A stretch of DNA of 64,000 nt. Source: Pollutimonas harenae. Its GTDB lineage: Bacteria > Pseudomonadota > Gammaproteobacteria > Burkholderiales > Burkholderiaceae_B. Numbering within the stretch: position 1 is the stretch's first letter; every line of letters starts with the position of its first letter. Below the pieces are notes generated by a model that made no database searches, had not been told where the DNA came from, and saw only the letters and a program-made list of their open reading frames with translations. Position numbers and translations under genes: made by a program. Location: assembly GCF_004153685.1 (NCBI RefSeq), contig NZ_SDQD01000001.1, positions 1,054,001 to 1,118,000 on the forward strand, read 5' to 3'. This document shows, piece after piece, positions 50,863 to 59,338 of this stretch.

Positions 50863-50894
50863 AAAGGGGAAGCTGCTGCGTGCAGCCCCTTTTT
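50863..50894 (+). terminator. Rho-independent terminator after the transketolase genes
   Basis: AAAGGGG (50863-50869) pairs with CCCCTTT (50886-50892) and CTGC with GCAG inside, a 5-base loop, then TTTTTC. It separates the SDR/transketolase part from the TRAP part and implies partial read-through or a separate promoter for the TRAP genes. Confidence 0.7.
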
Positions 50895-50927
50895 CTTATT
50901 ACACAACAATAGTCAGGAGACAAATTA

Positions 50928-51896
50928 ATGAAAAAAACACTATTCGGTTTGCTGGTTGCCGCGTCGATCATGGCGCTTCCGGTTTCGGCTCAGCAAGTGT
51001 TGCGGCTTTCGCATAACGCATCACCCGGAAATCCCAAATCTGAAGCGTCCTTGCTGTTTGCCAAGCTGGTCGAGGAAAAAACCGAAGGGCGCATTAAAGT
51101 AGAAGTGGGTGGTGCCGCCCAATATGGTGAAGATGTTGAATCGCTCACCAATATGCGTCTGGGTACACTGGCCTTCAGTGCAAATTCCCAAGGGCCTACC
51201 TCGGGTGTTGTTCCGGAGTTTTCGGTACTGGGCCTGCCATTCCTGTTCAAGGATCTCGAGCATGCCTATAAGGTTATCGATGGGCCGGTTGGCGACAAGC
51301 TGGCCGAGCTGGCCGATGCAAAGGGGCTGGTGCTATTGTCCTTGTGGGATAACGGCATCCGCCACGTCAGCAACAATGTGCGCCCCATCAAGACTCCTGC
51401 GGACCTTGAAGGGATCAAGCTGCGTACTCCGCCCGATCCTGTCACGATCGACATCTTTACTGCACTGGGCGCCAACCCTACGCCGCTGGCCTTTTCCGAG
51501 TTGTACATTGCGCTACAGCAGGGTGTTGTAGACGGACAAGAAAATCCGTTCATGAATATCTATTCCACCAAGCTGCATGAAGTGCAGAAATACATTTCAA
51601 TGACGGCGCACAAGTACGAAACCACGCCCTTCCTGGCCAGCAAAATCGTGTTTAACGGTTTTTCCAAAAAAGACCAGGCCCTGATCAAAGAAGCAGCCGT
51701 CGAAGCGGCCAAGTTCAACCGTGAAGAGTCATTGAAGTCAGATGCCAAGCTACGCCAGGTATTCCTGGATGCCGGCCTTGAAATCAACGAAATCGACTCC
51801 GCGCCCTTCATCGAAAAAACCAAGGGTGTGTACGATAAATGGCGTAAGGATTACCCCGAAATGGTCGAGCTGGTTGTCAGCGAGGCGAGGGATTAA
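50928..51896 (+). CDS. dctP: TRAP transporter solute-binding protein (DctP family)
   Basis: Periplasmic receptor of a tripartite ATP-independent periplasmic transporter. Signal peptide MKKTLFGLLVAASIMALPVSA (cleavage near 22), then LRLSHNASPGNPKSEASLLFA, the GIKLRTPPDPVTIDIFTALGANPTPLAFSELYIALQQGVVDGQENP motif with the carboxylate-binding Arg, and NIYSTKLHEVQKY. An AGGAGAC site precedes ATG 50928. The ligand is an organic acid or sugar acid. Overlaps dctQ by one base. Confidence 0.92.
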   Translation: MKKTLFGLLVAASIMALPVSAQQVLRLSHNASPGNPKSEASLLFAKLVEEKTEGRIKVEVGGAAQYGEDVESLTNMRLGTLAFSANSQGPTSGVVPEFSVLGLPFLFKDLEHAYKVIDGPVGDKLAELADAKGLVLLSLWDNGIRHVSNNVRPIKTPADLEGIKLRTPPDPVTIDIFTALGANPTPLAFSELYIALQQGVVDGQENPFMNIYSTKLHEVQKYISMTAHKYETTPFLASKIVFNGFSKKDQALIKEAAVEAAKFNREESLKSDAKLRQVFLDAGLEINEIDSAPFIEKTKGVYDKWRKDYPEMVELVVSEARD

Positions 51897-52435
51897 TGAG
51901 CGGCACCAATGGCTTGCCCTTAAGGGCAGCCACTGGGCTGGATAAAGTCATTTATCTTGCTTCGGTGGTTATTGCCCTGGGTTCATTGTTGGCCATGTTT
52001 GTGGCGCTGTTGCTCGAAGTGGTGGTGCGCTATGCCACGAACAGTGGCTTGGGCTGGCCTACCGAGCTGCCCAGTCTGCTGTTTCCGTGGCTGGTCATGA
52101 GTGGTGTCGTACTGGCCGCACAGCGGGGCCAGCATATAGCAGTCACCGCGATTCTGCATATTCTGGGAAAGACCAGCATGCGTATTTTGCTGATCGCTCT
52201 GCAGCTGATGTTGATTGTGGTGTTTCTTTATTTGGCCGAAGTGGGGCTCAGAGTCATCGAGGTGACCGGAACAGAAGTCTTTCCCGTGACGCGCATTACT
52301 GCCAAATGGGCTTATTTGTCCTTGATTGCGGGATTCGTTGGCGTTGCGCTGACGGCCTTGAGCACGATTGTCCAGCTGGTAGTCGCTCCTGATCCCGCTG
52401 CCGTGCGGGCACACAAGGCGGAGGAAGACATATGA
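51896..52435 (+). CDS. dctQ: TRAP transporter small permease (DctQ family)
   Basis: Four-helix small membrane subunit, 179 residues. Characteristic EVVVRYATNSGLGWPTELPSLLFPWLVMSGVVLAAQRGQHIAVT with the R/W/E cluster in helix 2, then a later ITAKWAYLSLIAGFVGVALTAL. The start overlaps the dctP stop (TAATG) and the stop overlaps dctM by 4 bases; all three are coupled. Confidence 0.9.
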   Translation: MSGTNGLPLRAATGLDKVIYLASVVIALGSLLAMFVALLLEVVVRYATNSGLGWPTELPSLLFPWLVMSGVVLAAQRGQHIAVTAILHILGKTSMRILLIALQLMLIVVFLYLAEVGLRVIEVTGTEVFPVTRITAKWAYLSLIAGFVGVALTALSTIVQLVVAPDPAAVRAHKAEEDI

Positions 52436-53691
52436 CCTTCCTCATGTTGGCCATATTCATGGTGCTGTTGGTACTGGCGATGCCTGTTGGTTTCGCTCTG
52501 GTGATCAGTTCCGGCATTGCAGTCATCACGGCCGGTGGTATGCCTAGTGTGGTGGCGGTCGTCAAGCTGTTTCAGCCCACCCAAAGCTTTCCGCTGCTGG
52601 CCATACCGTTCTTCATCTTGTCCGGAAACCTGATGATGGGTGGTGTGCTGGGCAAGAAGTTGATTGAATTCGCGACGGCGTTGGTCGGTCGTTTTCATGG
52701 TGGCCTGGGGCAAGTAGGCGTGGTGGGTTGCACCGTATTTGGCGGCGTGTCGGGCTCAGCAGTCGCAGAGGCTTCAGCATTGGGCAGCATGATCATTCCC
52801 TGGCAAAAAAGGGTGGGTTACCCGCCGGCGTTTGGTGCGGCCTCGATTGCGGCGTCATCCGTTATTGCAGGGATGATTCCGCCCTCCATTCCGTTGATTT
52901 TGTATGCATCGGTTGCCAATGAATCCATCGCAGCATTGTTTCTTGCCGGTGTGTTGCCAGGTTTAATGCTGTGTGTGGGCTTTATCCTTGTTTGCTATTT
53001 CAGCGGACGGCTGCGTAATTTCCCGAGACTTGCGCAAGGTGTCACTTTGAAAGGCATCTTGCGTGCGGCGGTGACCGCCATGCCTGCATTGATCATGCCT
53101 ATATTGATCCTTGTGTTGTTGCGGGGCGGTATTGCCACGCCCACCGAGGTCAGTGTTGTGGCGGTCGCCTATGGCTTTGTTGTCAGCGCCCTCGTGTATC
53201 GCGACCTTAGCGTAAAACGGGTATATGACGCGTTGGTCGGCACAGCAGTGACAACCGGGGTCGTTATGTTGGTGATCGCGGCGTCCAATCTGGTTGGCTA
53301 CGTGCTGATCATGGAAGATGTCCCCAATATGGCGGCCAAGTGGACGATGGATGTTCTGAAGTCGCCCGAGCTGGTCATCTTGATGATGAACATCATTATG
53401 TTGTTTGTCGGCATGTTCCTGGATTTGCCGGCTGCAATCCTGCTGCTGGGTCCCACCTTTGTGGCAATGGCTAACGAAATAGGCCTTGATACGGTTCAGC
53501 TTGGCGTAATGATGGCCATTAATCTGAGCATTGGCTTGTTCACGCCGCCTGTAGGAACGACTTTGTTTATTGCCGCGGCGATATCCAAAGAGCGGGTCGG
53601 AAGCATTGCTAAAGAGCTTTGGCCGTTCTACGCCGTCGCCATTCTGGTTTTGGGTCTGCTTTCTTACTTCCCGGCATTCACTTTGTATTGA
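52432..53691 (+). CDS. dctM: TRAP transporter large permease (DctM family)
   Basis: Twelve-helix large membrane subunit, 419 residues: LAIPFFILSGNLMMGGVLGKKLIEF, the GGVSGSAVAEASALGSMIIPW motif and GMIPPSIPLILYASVANESIAALFLAGVLPGLML, closing with SIGLFTPPVGTTLFIAAAI. Completes a sodium-driven importer with DctP and DctQ. Together with the enzymes on both sides it probably brings in the substrate of the island. Confidence 0.92.
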   Translation: MTFLMLAIFMVLLVLAMPVGFALVISSGIAVITAGGMPSVVAVVKLFQPTQSFPLLAIPFFILSGNLMMGGVLGKKLIEFATALVGRFHGGLGQVGVVGCTVFGGVSGSAVAEASALGSMIIPWQKRVGYPPAFGAASIAASSVIAGMIPPSIPLILYASVANESIAALFLAGVLPGLMLCVGFILVCYFSGRLRNFPRLAQGVTLKGILRAAVTAMPALIMPILILVLLRGGIATPTEVSVVAVAYGFVVSALVYRDLSVKRVYDALVGTAVTTGVVMLVIAASNLVGYVLIMEDVPNMAAKWTMDVLKSPELVILMMNIIMLFVGMFLDLPAAILLLGPTFVAMANEIGLDTVQLGVMMAINLSIGLFTPPVGTTLFIAAAISKERVGSIAKELWPFYAVAILVLGLLSYFPAFTLY

Positions 53692-53721
53692 TTGCAACAA
53701 CAACTACTTTTACTCGCTGGC

Positions 53722-53738
53722 CGGCTGATATTCAGCCG
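53722..53738 (+). terminator. Small hairpin after dctM
   Basis: CGGCTGA and TCAGCCG form a perfect 7-bp stem with a 3-base loop; CTCCGGGGTTTTATT follows shortly. May end part of the TRAP transcript. Low certainty because the T-run is displaced. Confidence 0.35.
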
Positions 53739-53773
53739 TGCCTCCGGGGTTTTATTGTGCGGAGTATTTTGAA

Positions 53774-54664
53774 ATGAGTGTAGTGGCCTTTGTGGGGTTG
53801 GGCGCGATGGGCCTGCCCATGGCCAGGAATCTGTTGAGCAAAGGGTTTGAGGTTCGCGGTGTCGACCTGAATACTTTGGCGCTGGATGACTTGGTGCTGG
53901 CAGGCGGTATTCGGGCAGGGTCGGCCGCCGAGGCTGCGCATAATGCCGATGTGCTCATGCTGATGGTGGTTAACGCCAAGCAGGCCGAGCATATTCTTAT
54001 GCAACCCAATGTGCTGGATGGGCTTGCGGACAACGGGGTGGTTTGCCTGATGTCGACTTGCCCGGCGGCAGACGTACAACGCCTGCATAAACTGGTGGCC
54101 AACAAAAATCGACGTTTTGTCGATGCACCGGTATCGGGTGGCGTGGCTGGGGCCAAAGCAGGCTCGCTGACGATCATGGCTGCGGCAGATCAGGTCAGTT
54201 TTGATCAAGTTCACGACATCTTTCGGGCGCTTGGAGAGCGCATCTTTCACGTTGGCCAGGAGCCAGGGCAGGGGGCTGTTGTCAAAACCGTGAATCAGCT
54301 GCTGTGTGGCGTGCATATAGCTGTCATGGCGGAAGCGTTCAGTCTGGCAAGCAAGGCCAATATCGATCTTGAGTTGCTATTGGACATCATGCGCGGTTCA
54401 TCCGCTTCAAGCTGGATGTTGCATGATCGTGGCCCGCGCATGCTGCAGGACGATCCTGAAGTCACCAGCGCCGTCGATATTTTTGTGAAAGATCTGAATA
54501 TCGTGCTTGAAACCGGCAGAGATGTGCGGGCCGCGTTGCCCATTGCCGCCGCCGCGCACCAAATGTTTTTGGCAACGTCTGGCCGTGGTGACGGTTTGGC
54601 AGACGATAGCCAGGTCATACGCAGCTACCATGTCTTGAACGTGGCTGCCAAACAGGAGAAGTAA
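53774..54664 (+). CDS. Beta-hydroxyacid dehydrogenase (3-hydroxyisobutyrate dehydrogenase family)
   Basis: 296-residue NAD(P)-dependent dehydrogenase: VAFVGLGAMGLPMARNLL at the N-terminus, FVDAPVSGGVAGAKAGSLTIM for substrate binding, and catalytic lysine in VKTVNQLLCGVHIAVMAEAFSLA. Start at ATG 53774 with GGAG 9 bases upstream; a frame start at 53738 is less likely. It could act on a tartronate semialdehyde, threonate or erythronate-type acid, which matches a sugar-acid route (inference). Followed without gap by the iron alcohol dehydrogenase. Confidence 0.88.
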   Translation: MSVVAFVGLGAMGLPMARNLLSKGFEVRGVDLNTLALDDLVLAGGIRAGSAAEAAHNADVLMLMVVNAKQAEHILMQPNVLDGLADNGVVCLMSTCPAADVQRLHKLVANKNRRFVDAPVSGGVAGAKAGSLTIMAAADQVSFDQVHDIFRALGERIFHVGQEPGQGAVVKTVNQLLCGVHIAVMAEAFSLASKANIDLELLLDIMRGSSASSWMLHDRGPRMLQDDPEVTSAVDIFVKDLNIVLETGRDVRAALPIAAAAHQMFLATSGRGDGLADDSQVIRSYHVLNVAAKQEK

Positions 54665-55837
54665 ATGTTGCAGCCTACATCGGTATTTCAGCCCATGCCA
54701 CGCATCGTGCAAGGAACGAGCAAACTTGCGCAAAATCTGCCTGCTGAAGTTGCCCGCTTCAATGCCAGTAATATTCTGATCGTGACTGATCCAGGGCTGA
54801 TCAAAACGGGTATTCCGGCGATGGTCAGTGAGCTGCTGAGCAATGAATATCAGGTCAGTATTTATAGTGATGTCGAGTCCGACCCCAGCGTGGAAAGTGT
54901 TGATCAGTGTGCTGCCTACGCCAAGCAGCATGGTTTCGACCTGATTGTGGGGCTGGGCGGAGGTAGCCCGATCGATACCGCCAAATGCACCTCGATATTG
55001 GTGACTAATCCGGGTAAAACCGCCGATTACCTGGGTATCGAGAAAGTGCCTAATCCGGGGTTGCCCAAGATACTCATTCCGACCACTGCGGGTACGGGCA
55101 GCGAAGTCACGAACGTGGCAGTGCTGAGTCTTAAAGAGGCCCAGACCAAAAAGGGCATCGTGAGCCGGTATCTTATGGCTGATTGCGCCATTCTGGATGC
55201 GGCATTAACCACAGGCTTGCCTGGTCACATTACCGCTGCGACCGGGATGGATGCCCTTACTCATGCCATCGAGGCTTACGTGTCGCGATTCGCACAACCG
55301 CTTACGGATTATTTTGCACTGGAAGCCATACGCCGCCTGGGCAGGTCGCTGCGTACGGCCGTGCACTATGGCCAGAACCTGCGCGCACGCGAAGATGCCC
55401 TGGTGGGTAGCCTGTATGCGGGGCTGGCATTTGGTAGTGCCGCCACGGGTATGGTGCACGGATTGGCCATGCCACTGGGCGGGCTGTACAACATACCGCA
55501 TGGCATTGCCAATGCGGTTCTGTTACCGCATGTGATGCGTTTCAATCTGGTTGCCGCGACCCAGCGGTTTGCCGATATTGCCCAGGCTCTTGGAGAGCCC
55601 GTCGAAGGCTTGTCGGTACGTGCGGCTGCCGAACGTGCGATCGCAGCGGTGGAGTCCTTGTCACAGGATATCGGCATTCCTCGTTACCTGGAAGAGCTGG
55701 ACGTACCCCGATCCGGCATGGACGACATCGCTCGCGATGGCATGACGAACTCGCGGCAAGTGCAGCCCAACCCCAGGCATGTCACTTATGAAGGCCTGAT
55801 AGGTATTCTGGAGCGCGCCTTTCGTACTCCCGCCTAA
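54665..55837 (+). CDS. Iron-containing (group III) alcohol dehydrogenase
   Basis: 390-residue metal-dependent dehydrogenase: GLGGGSPIDTAK for NAD(P), PTTAGTGSEVTNVAVLS, and metal ligands Asp in DCAILDAAL and His in MDALTHAIEAYVS, GMVHGLAMP and NIPHGIANA. Could reduce or oxidise an aldehyde/alcohol such as glycolaldehyde or 3-hydroxypropanal-type compounds. Starts directly after the previous stop; AGGAGAAG lies upstream. Maleylacetate reductase is a related alternative but the NADH motif and context suit an alcohol dehydrogenase. Confidence 0.88.
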   Translation: MLQPTSVFQPMPRIVQGTSKLAQNLPAEVARFNASNILIVTDPGLIKTGIPAMVSELLSNEYQVSIYSDVESDPSVESVDQCAAYAKQHGFDLIVGLGGGSPIDTAKCTSILVTNPGKTADYLGIEKVPNPGLPKILIPTTAGTGSEVTNVAVLSLKEAQTKKGIVSRYLMADCAILDAALTTGLPGHITAATGMDALTHAIEAYVSRFAQPLTDYFALEAIRRLGRSLRTAVHYGQNLRAREDALVGSLYAGLAFGSAATGMVHGLAMPLGGLYNIPHGIANAVLLPHVMRFNLVAATQRFADIAQALGEPVEGLSVRAAAERAIAAVESLSQDIGIPRYLEELDVPRSGMDDIARDGMTNSRQVQPNPRHVTYEGLIGILERAFRTPA

Positions 55838-55907
55838 GGCATGACCTCATCAGCCTTGTGATACATCGCTTTGCGCAGCACACGCACTTCATTTACAGGA
55901 GACAGTT

Positions 55908-57386
55908 TTGAAACAATACCGTATGTATATTGATGGCCGTTGGGAAGATGCGGCTTCGGGTCGCAGCTTTGAGTCGTTCAATCCGTACACCGGGCAGCCA
56001 TGGGCACTGATTCCCAGTGGTGACCAGGATGATGTAGACCGCGCCGTAACGGCGGCACACCGGGCCTTGCACAGTCCGGAGTGGCGCGGGTTGACGGCCA
56101 GTGCACGCGGCGCTTTGCTGCGCAAGCTGGGCGACGCCCTGGCCGAGTATGCCGACCATCTCGCGGAGATTGAGGTGCGTGACAATGGCAAGCTTTTCTC
56201 GGAAATGCGGGCCCAGACCAGCTATATGCGTGAATGGTTTTATTATTTTGGTGGTCTGGCAGACAAAATCGAAGGCTCGGTCATACCCACCGATAAGGCG
56301 GGGCATTTCAACTTTACCAAGCATGAGCCGGTTGGGGTTGTGGCAGCGATTATTCCTTGGAACTCACCTTTGTTCCTGGCATCCTGGAAGATGGCGCCGG
56401 CCCTTGCGGCAGGATGCACCCTGGTGTTCAAACCGTCCGAATACACCAGTGCTTCCTTGCTTGAGTTTGCCAGGATTCTCGATGATGTTGGTTTTCCTCC
56501 TGGTGTGTTCAATGTGGTGACCGGGATGGGACCTGAGGTTGGTGCGCCCTTGTCCAGTCATCCTCTGGTATCCAAGGTGGCATTTACGGGTTCTGATGCG
56601 ACGGGCCGAAAAATCTATGCCTCGGCTGCAGAAAGCATGAAGCGTGTCACGCTGGAGCTGGGCGGAAAATCCGCCAATATCGTCTTTGCGGATGCCAACC
56701 AGGACAATGCAGTCAAAGGGGTTGTGTCGGGCATTTTCGCGGCTAGCGGCCAAACCTGCGTTGCCGGGTCGCGGTTGTTGGTTCAACGATCCATCCATGA
56801 TCAGTTTGTAGAGCGCCTGGTTGATTTCGCTCGTACCGCAAAAATCGGTAATCCCATGAGCGCGGATACGCAGGTAGGACCGGTTACCAATCTTCCTCAG
56901 TTGGAAAAAATCACAGGCTATATTGATATTGCCAAGCGCGAAGGTGCGACGTGCCTGTTGGGGGGCAAGCGGCCCGAAGCTCCTGAATTCGAGAACGGCT
57001 GGTTTGTCGAACCCACCATTTTTTCCAATGTCCGGAACTCCATGCGAGTTGCACAAGAGGAAATTTTTGGTCCGGTTTTGTCCATTATTCCGTTTGACGA
57101 CGAAGACGAGGCTGTGGCCATTGCCAACGACAGTCTGTATGGGCTTGCCTCGGGTGTATGGACGGAGGATCTACGCCGTGCGCTGCTACTGCCGGACCGC
57201 CTGGAAAGTGGCACGGTCTGGGTCAACACTTATCGCACCATGAGCTACCTGACGCCGTTTGGCGGTTTCAAACACAGTGGGCTGGGCAAAGAAAGTGGCC
57301 AGGAAGGTATTCGTGAGTATTTGCGAACCAAGTCCATCTGGATATCGACAGCCACAGAAACTCCCAACCCTTTCATTATTCGTTGA
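55908..57386 (+). CDS. Aldehyde dehydrogenase
   Basis: 492-residue NAD(P)-dependent aldehyde dehydrogenase. Catalytic residues are N152 (IPWNSPLF), E250 (TLELGGKSANIVF) and C284 (SGQTCVAGSRL); EIFGPVLSIIPFDDEDEAVAIAN is the family signature near the end. The frame opens at TTG 55908, which has AGGAG (55897-55901) six bases upstream; ATG 55923 is an alternative. Last gene of the island. It would oxidise the aldehyde product of the pathway, for example glycolaldehyde to glycolate (inference). Confidence 0.88.
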   Translation: MKQYRMYIDGRWEDAASGRSFESFNPYTGQPWALIPSGDQDDVDRAVTAAHRALHSPEWRGLTASARGALLRKLGDALAEYADHLAEIEVRDNGKLFSEMRAQTSYMREWFYYFGGLADKIEGSVIPTDKAGHFNFTKHEPVGVVAAIIPWNSPLFLASWKMAPALAAGCTLVFKPSEYTSASLLEFARILDDVGFPPGVFNVVTGMGPEVGAPLSSHPLVSKVAFTGSDATGRKIYASAAESMKRVTLELGGKSANIVFADANQDNAVKGVVSGIFAASGQTCVAGSRLLVQRSIHDQFVERLVDFARTAKIGNPMSADTQVGPVTNLPQLEKITGYIDIAKREGATCLLGGKRPEAPEFENGWFVEPTIFSNVRNSMRVAQEEIFGPVLSIIPFDDEDEAVAIANDSLYGLASGVWTEDLRRALLLPDRLESGTVWVNTYRTMSYLTPFGGFKHSGLGKESGQEGIREYLRTKSIWISTATETPNPFIIR

Positions 57387-57419
57387 TGTCAGCCGCGACG
57401 GGCCAAGCGTGTTCCGTCT

Positions 57420-57433
57420 TTGCGCTGCAACAA
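57420..57433 (+). promoter_or_regulatory. NNR/DNR-type box TTGCGCTGCAACAA upstream of the NirV-like gene
   Basis: A TTG-N8-CAA site with a TTGCG half, as described for NnrR-type activators of nitric-oxide-responsive denitrification genes. A -10-like TTCAATAG lies at 57456-57463, so the box centre is near -42, the class II activator position. The same box and spacing recur ahead of nirK. Confidence 0.65.
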
Positions 57434-57507
57434 AGAAGCCTTGGGGCAAAGCAGGTTCAATAGAGGTGTAGCGCCGGTCCTGCCGGCCAGCACTCAAAGG
57501 TTTGAAC

Positions 57508-58350
57508 ATGCTTGTCCCCGCCAGAACGCTGTCCTCGACGATTCTTCTTGCTGCCATGGCCGCTATATTGGCTGGTTGCGGCGCCGGCAGCGACAAGGCC
57601 GCCGGCACGTCCACGACCGACGACATGCAGGGCATTGCGATCATCAAGCCGGGCGAGCTCAGCTATTACCCGCCCGGTGAATACCTGAAAGGCGGGTACC
57701 CCGTCAGTCCACCGCTCACACAGATCAGTTTCGATAACGCCCTGCATATCATGCAGCGCCAGGTCAGTCAGGCCGAATTTGCGGCCTGCGTGGCGGCCAA
57801 GGCATGCAAGCGCCTCGATAAAGACCAGCGCGATGCCGTGTCGCCCGACCTGCCGGTGGTAGGCGTCAGCTGGCGCGATGCCACCGACTACGCTGCCTGG
57901 TTGTCGACAGAAACCGGCCATCACTATCGTTTGCCCAGCTTTGCCGAATGGGTGCATGCGGCCGGCCCCGGATACAAAGAGGATATCGTGCTTGAATCCT
58001 TCGACCCGGCCGATCCAGCGCAGCGCTGGCTGGCCGAATACAAGCTTGAAACACAGCGCAAGACCGCGGTAGATGCGCAATTGCGGCCATTTGGCGGTTT
58101 TGGCCAGAACGAGACCGGCATGCAGGACATGGTGGGCAATGTCTGGGACTGGACCGACACCTGCCATAGCCGCTACAACCTGGATATCAGCGATAGCGTC
58201 GATGCCCGCAGCACGCAAAACTGCGGGGTGCGGGTCGTGGCGGGGCCGCACCGCAGCGTCATTACCGACTTTGTCCGCGACCCCAAGGGCGGGGCCTGCT
58301 CGGTGGGCATACCGCCCAGCAATCTGGGCTTCAGGCTGGTGCGCGACTGA
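57508..58350 (+). CDS. SUMF1/formylglycine-generating-enzyme-like lipoprotein (NirV-like)
   Basis: 280 residues. Lipoprotein signal LLAAMAAILAGC with lipobox cysteine C24, then a SUMF1 domain (about 50-280): VSQAEFAACVAAKACKRLD, VGVSWRDATDYAAWLSTETGHHYRLPSFAEW, DMVGNVWDWTDTC and a closing PPSNLGFRLVRD. The domain resembles NirV, a protein of unknown function linked to copper nitrite reductase genes. ATG 57508 has AAAGG 8 bases upstream. It is membrane-anchored, probably periplasmic. Its promoter matches that of nirK, which supports a role in denitrification; catalytic formylglycine activity is not shown. Confidence 0.75.
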   Translation: MLVPARTLSSTILLAAMAAILAGCGAGSDKAAGTSTTDDMQGIAIIKPGELSYYPPGEYLKGGYPVSPPLTQISFDNALHIMQRQVSQAEFAACVAAKACKRLDKDQRDAVSPDLPVVGVSWRDATDYAAWLSTETGHHYRLPSFAEWVHAAGPGYKEDIVLESFDPADPAQRWLAEYKLETQRKTAVDAQLRPFGGFGQNETGMQDMVGNVWDWTDTCHSRYNLDISDSVDARSTQNCGVRVVAGPHRSVITDFVRDPKGGACSVGIPPSNLGFRLVRD

Positions 58351-58452
58351 TTCCATTTCCAAATCAACCGTGCACTTTGTCGGCGTCGCTTGCCTTACGC
58401 TAGTAATGTCTGCGCTTTGCCTTTGCGTTCACGATTGATTTGGAAATGGAAT
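58350..58452. repeat. 18-bp perfect inverted repeat spanning the gap between convergent genes
   Basis: ATTCCATTTCCAAATCAA (58350-58367) and its exact reverse complement (58435-58452) flank 67 bases. The outer edges touch the stop codons of the NirV-like gene and the Crp/Fnr gene. It may be a long-loop bidirectional 3' structure or the ends of a small mobile repeat. No target-site duplication is visible. Confidence 0.6.
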
Positions 58453-59168
58453 TAATTTGCAGCTTTCGTGGTGGGGGCGCCTTCGGCCAGGCGTATCAGT
58501 TCGTTCAGGTCTGACACCACGATGCGCTTGCGTCCGCTGTTGACCAGGCCGCGCTCCTTCCAGGCGCTGAGCAAGCGGCTGACTGTATGCAAGGTGGTGC
58601 CGGTCATTTCGGCGATGTCTTGGCGGGTAATGGGGAAGTTGATCAGTATGCCTTCATCGGTCTTTTCGCCTGACTCGTCGGTCAGCCGCAAGATGGCGCG
58701 CGCCACCCGCTGCTCGACCTCTTCGGTAGACAGCTCGCGTATGCGCGAATGGGCGTCCTGCAGGCGCTGGCCTACGGTTTGCAGGGCATTGACGGCAAAC
58801 AGGGGGTTGCCTGAAATGAACTGGTCCCATTCTGAAGATGGCCAGGCCAGGGCGATGCTTTCTTGTACGGCCACCGTAGAGGCCGGGTAGTGGCTGCGCT
58901 GCATGGCCCTGGCAATGCCAAAGACGTCGCCCGGATTGACGTAGCGCACGACAACCTGTTCGCCTTCGGGCGTGATCTGCACCACTTTCAGATGGCCATG
59001 CAGCAGCACAAAGAACTGGGTGGCCGCCTCGCCCTGGTGAAAGGCCACATCGCCGTCGGCCAGGCGACATACCTGCGCACTTTTCAGGGCAGCATCGAGT
59101 GCGGCATCGGGCATGGCCTTGAAAAAATCAAGGTTCTTGATCAGCGCTCGGCTTAGCTCTTGGGGCAT
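58452..59168 (-). CDS. Crp/Fnr-family regulator (DNR/NNR type)
   Basis: 238 residues: cyclic-nucleotide-like sensor domain (EAATQFFVLLHGHLKVVQITPEGEQVVVRYVNPGDVFGIA, about 45-85), a dimerisation helix, and a winged helix with ITRQDIAEMTGTTLHTVSRLLSAWKERGLV (about 180-209). It lacks the N-terminal cysteine cluster of Fnr, so it is probably a DNR/NNR-type regulator that senses NO through haem (inference). AGGAA precedes ATG 59168. It lies between the two denitrification genes and has a candidate box of its own upstream. Confidence 0.85.
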   Translation of the reverse strand: MPQELSRALIKNLDFFKAMPDAALDAALKSAQVCRLADGDVAFHQGEAATQFFVLLHGHLKVVQITPEGEQVVVRYVNPGDVFGIARAMQRSHYPASTVAVQESIALAWPSSEWDQFISGNPLFAVNALQTVGQRLQDAHSRIRELSTEEVEQRVARAILRLTDESGEKTDEGILINFPITRQDIAEMTGTTLHTVSRLLSAWKERGLVNSGRKRIVVSDLNELIRLAEGAPTTKAAN

Positions 59169-59246
59169 GTGGGTTTCCTGCAGCTGGTTGTAGGCGTACG
59201 ACCTCTGATTCTAGCATCGAGCCCTGAAATTTTCCGATCTAAAGCA

Positions 59247-59260
59247 TTGATTCTTCGCAA
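59247..59260 (-). promoter_or_regulatory. NNR/DNR-type box TTGCGAAGAATCAA upstream of the Crp/Fnr gene
   Basis: On the minus strand the site reads TTGCG-AAGA-ATCAA: the same TTGCG half as the two nearby boxes and a consensus Fnr half. A TAGAAT -10 candidate lies at 59208-59213. It could give autoregulation of the regulator. Its distance to the -10 is less ideal than at the other two sites. Confidence 0.5.
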
Positions 59261-59324
59261 GAGTTTTGGGCGATGACATCTATTCGTGTATCTACGTATA
59301 AACCCGAGGAATCGCTCTCCGAGT

Positions 59325-59338
59325 TTGCGCTGCAACAA
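59325..59338 (+). promoter_or_regulatory. NNR/DNR-type box TTGCGCTGCAACAA upstream of nirK
   Basis: Same 14-bp box as at 57420, inside a 20-bp identical segment (59324-59343), with CAATAG at 59363-59368 at exactly the same distance (31.5 bases from box centre). Predicted transcription start is near 59373, about 40 bases before the nirK ATG. Confidence 0.7.

Noticed and set aside
48239-57386. Sulfoquinovose sulfo-transketolase pathway
   Set aside because: The split transketolase and aldehyde-handling enzymes are reminiscent, but no sulfoquinovosidase, isomerase or sulfo-specific gene is present, and a TRAP receptor for sulfoquinovose is not indicated.
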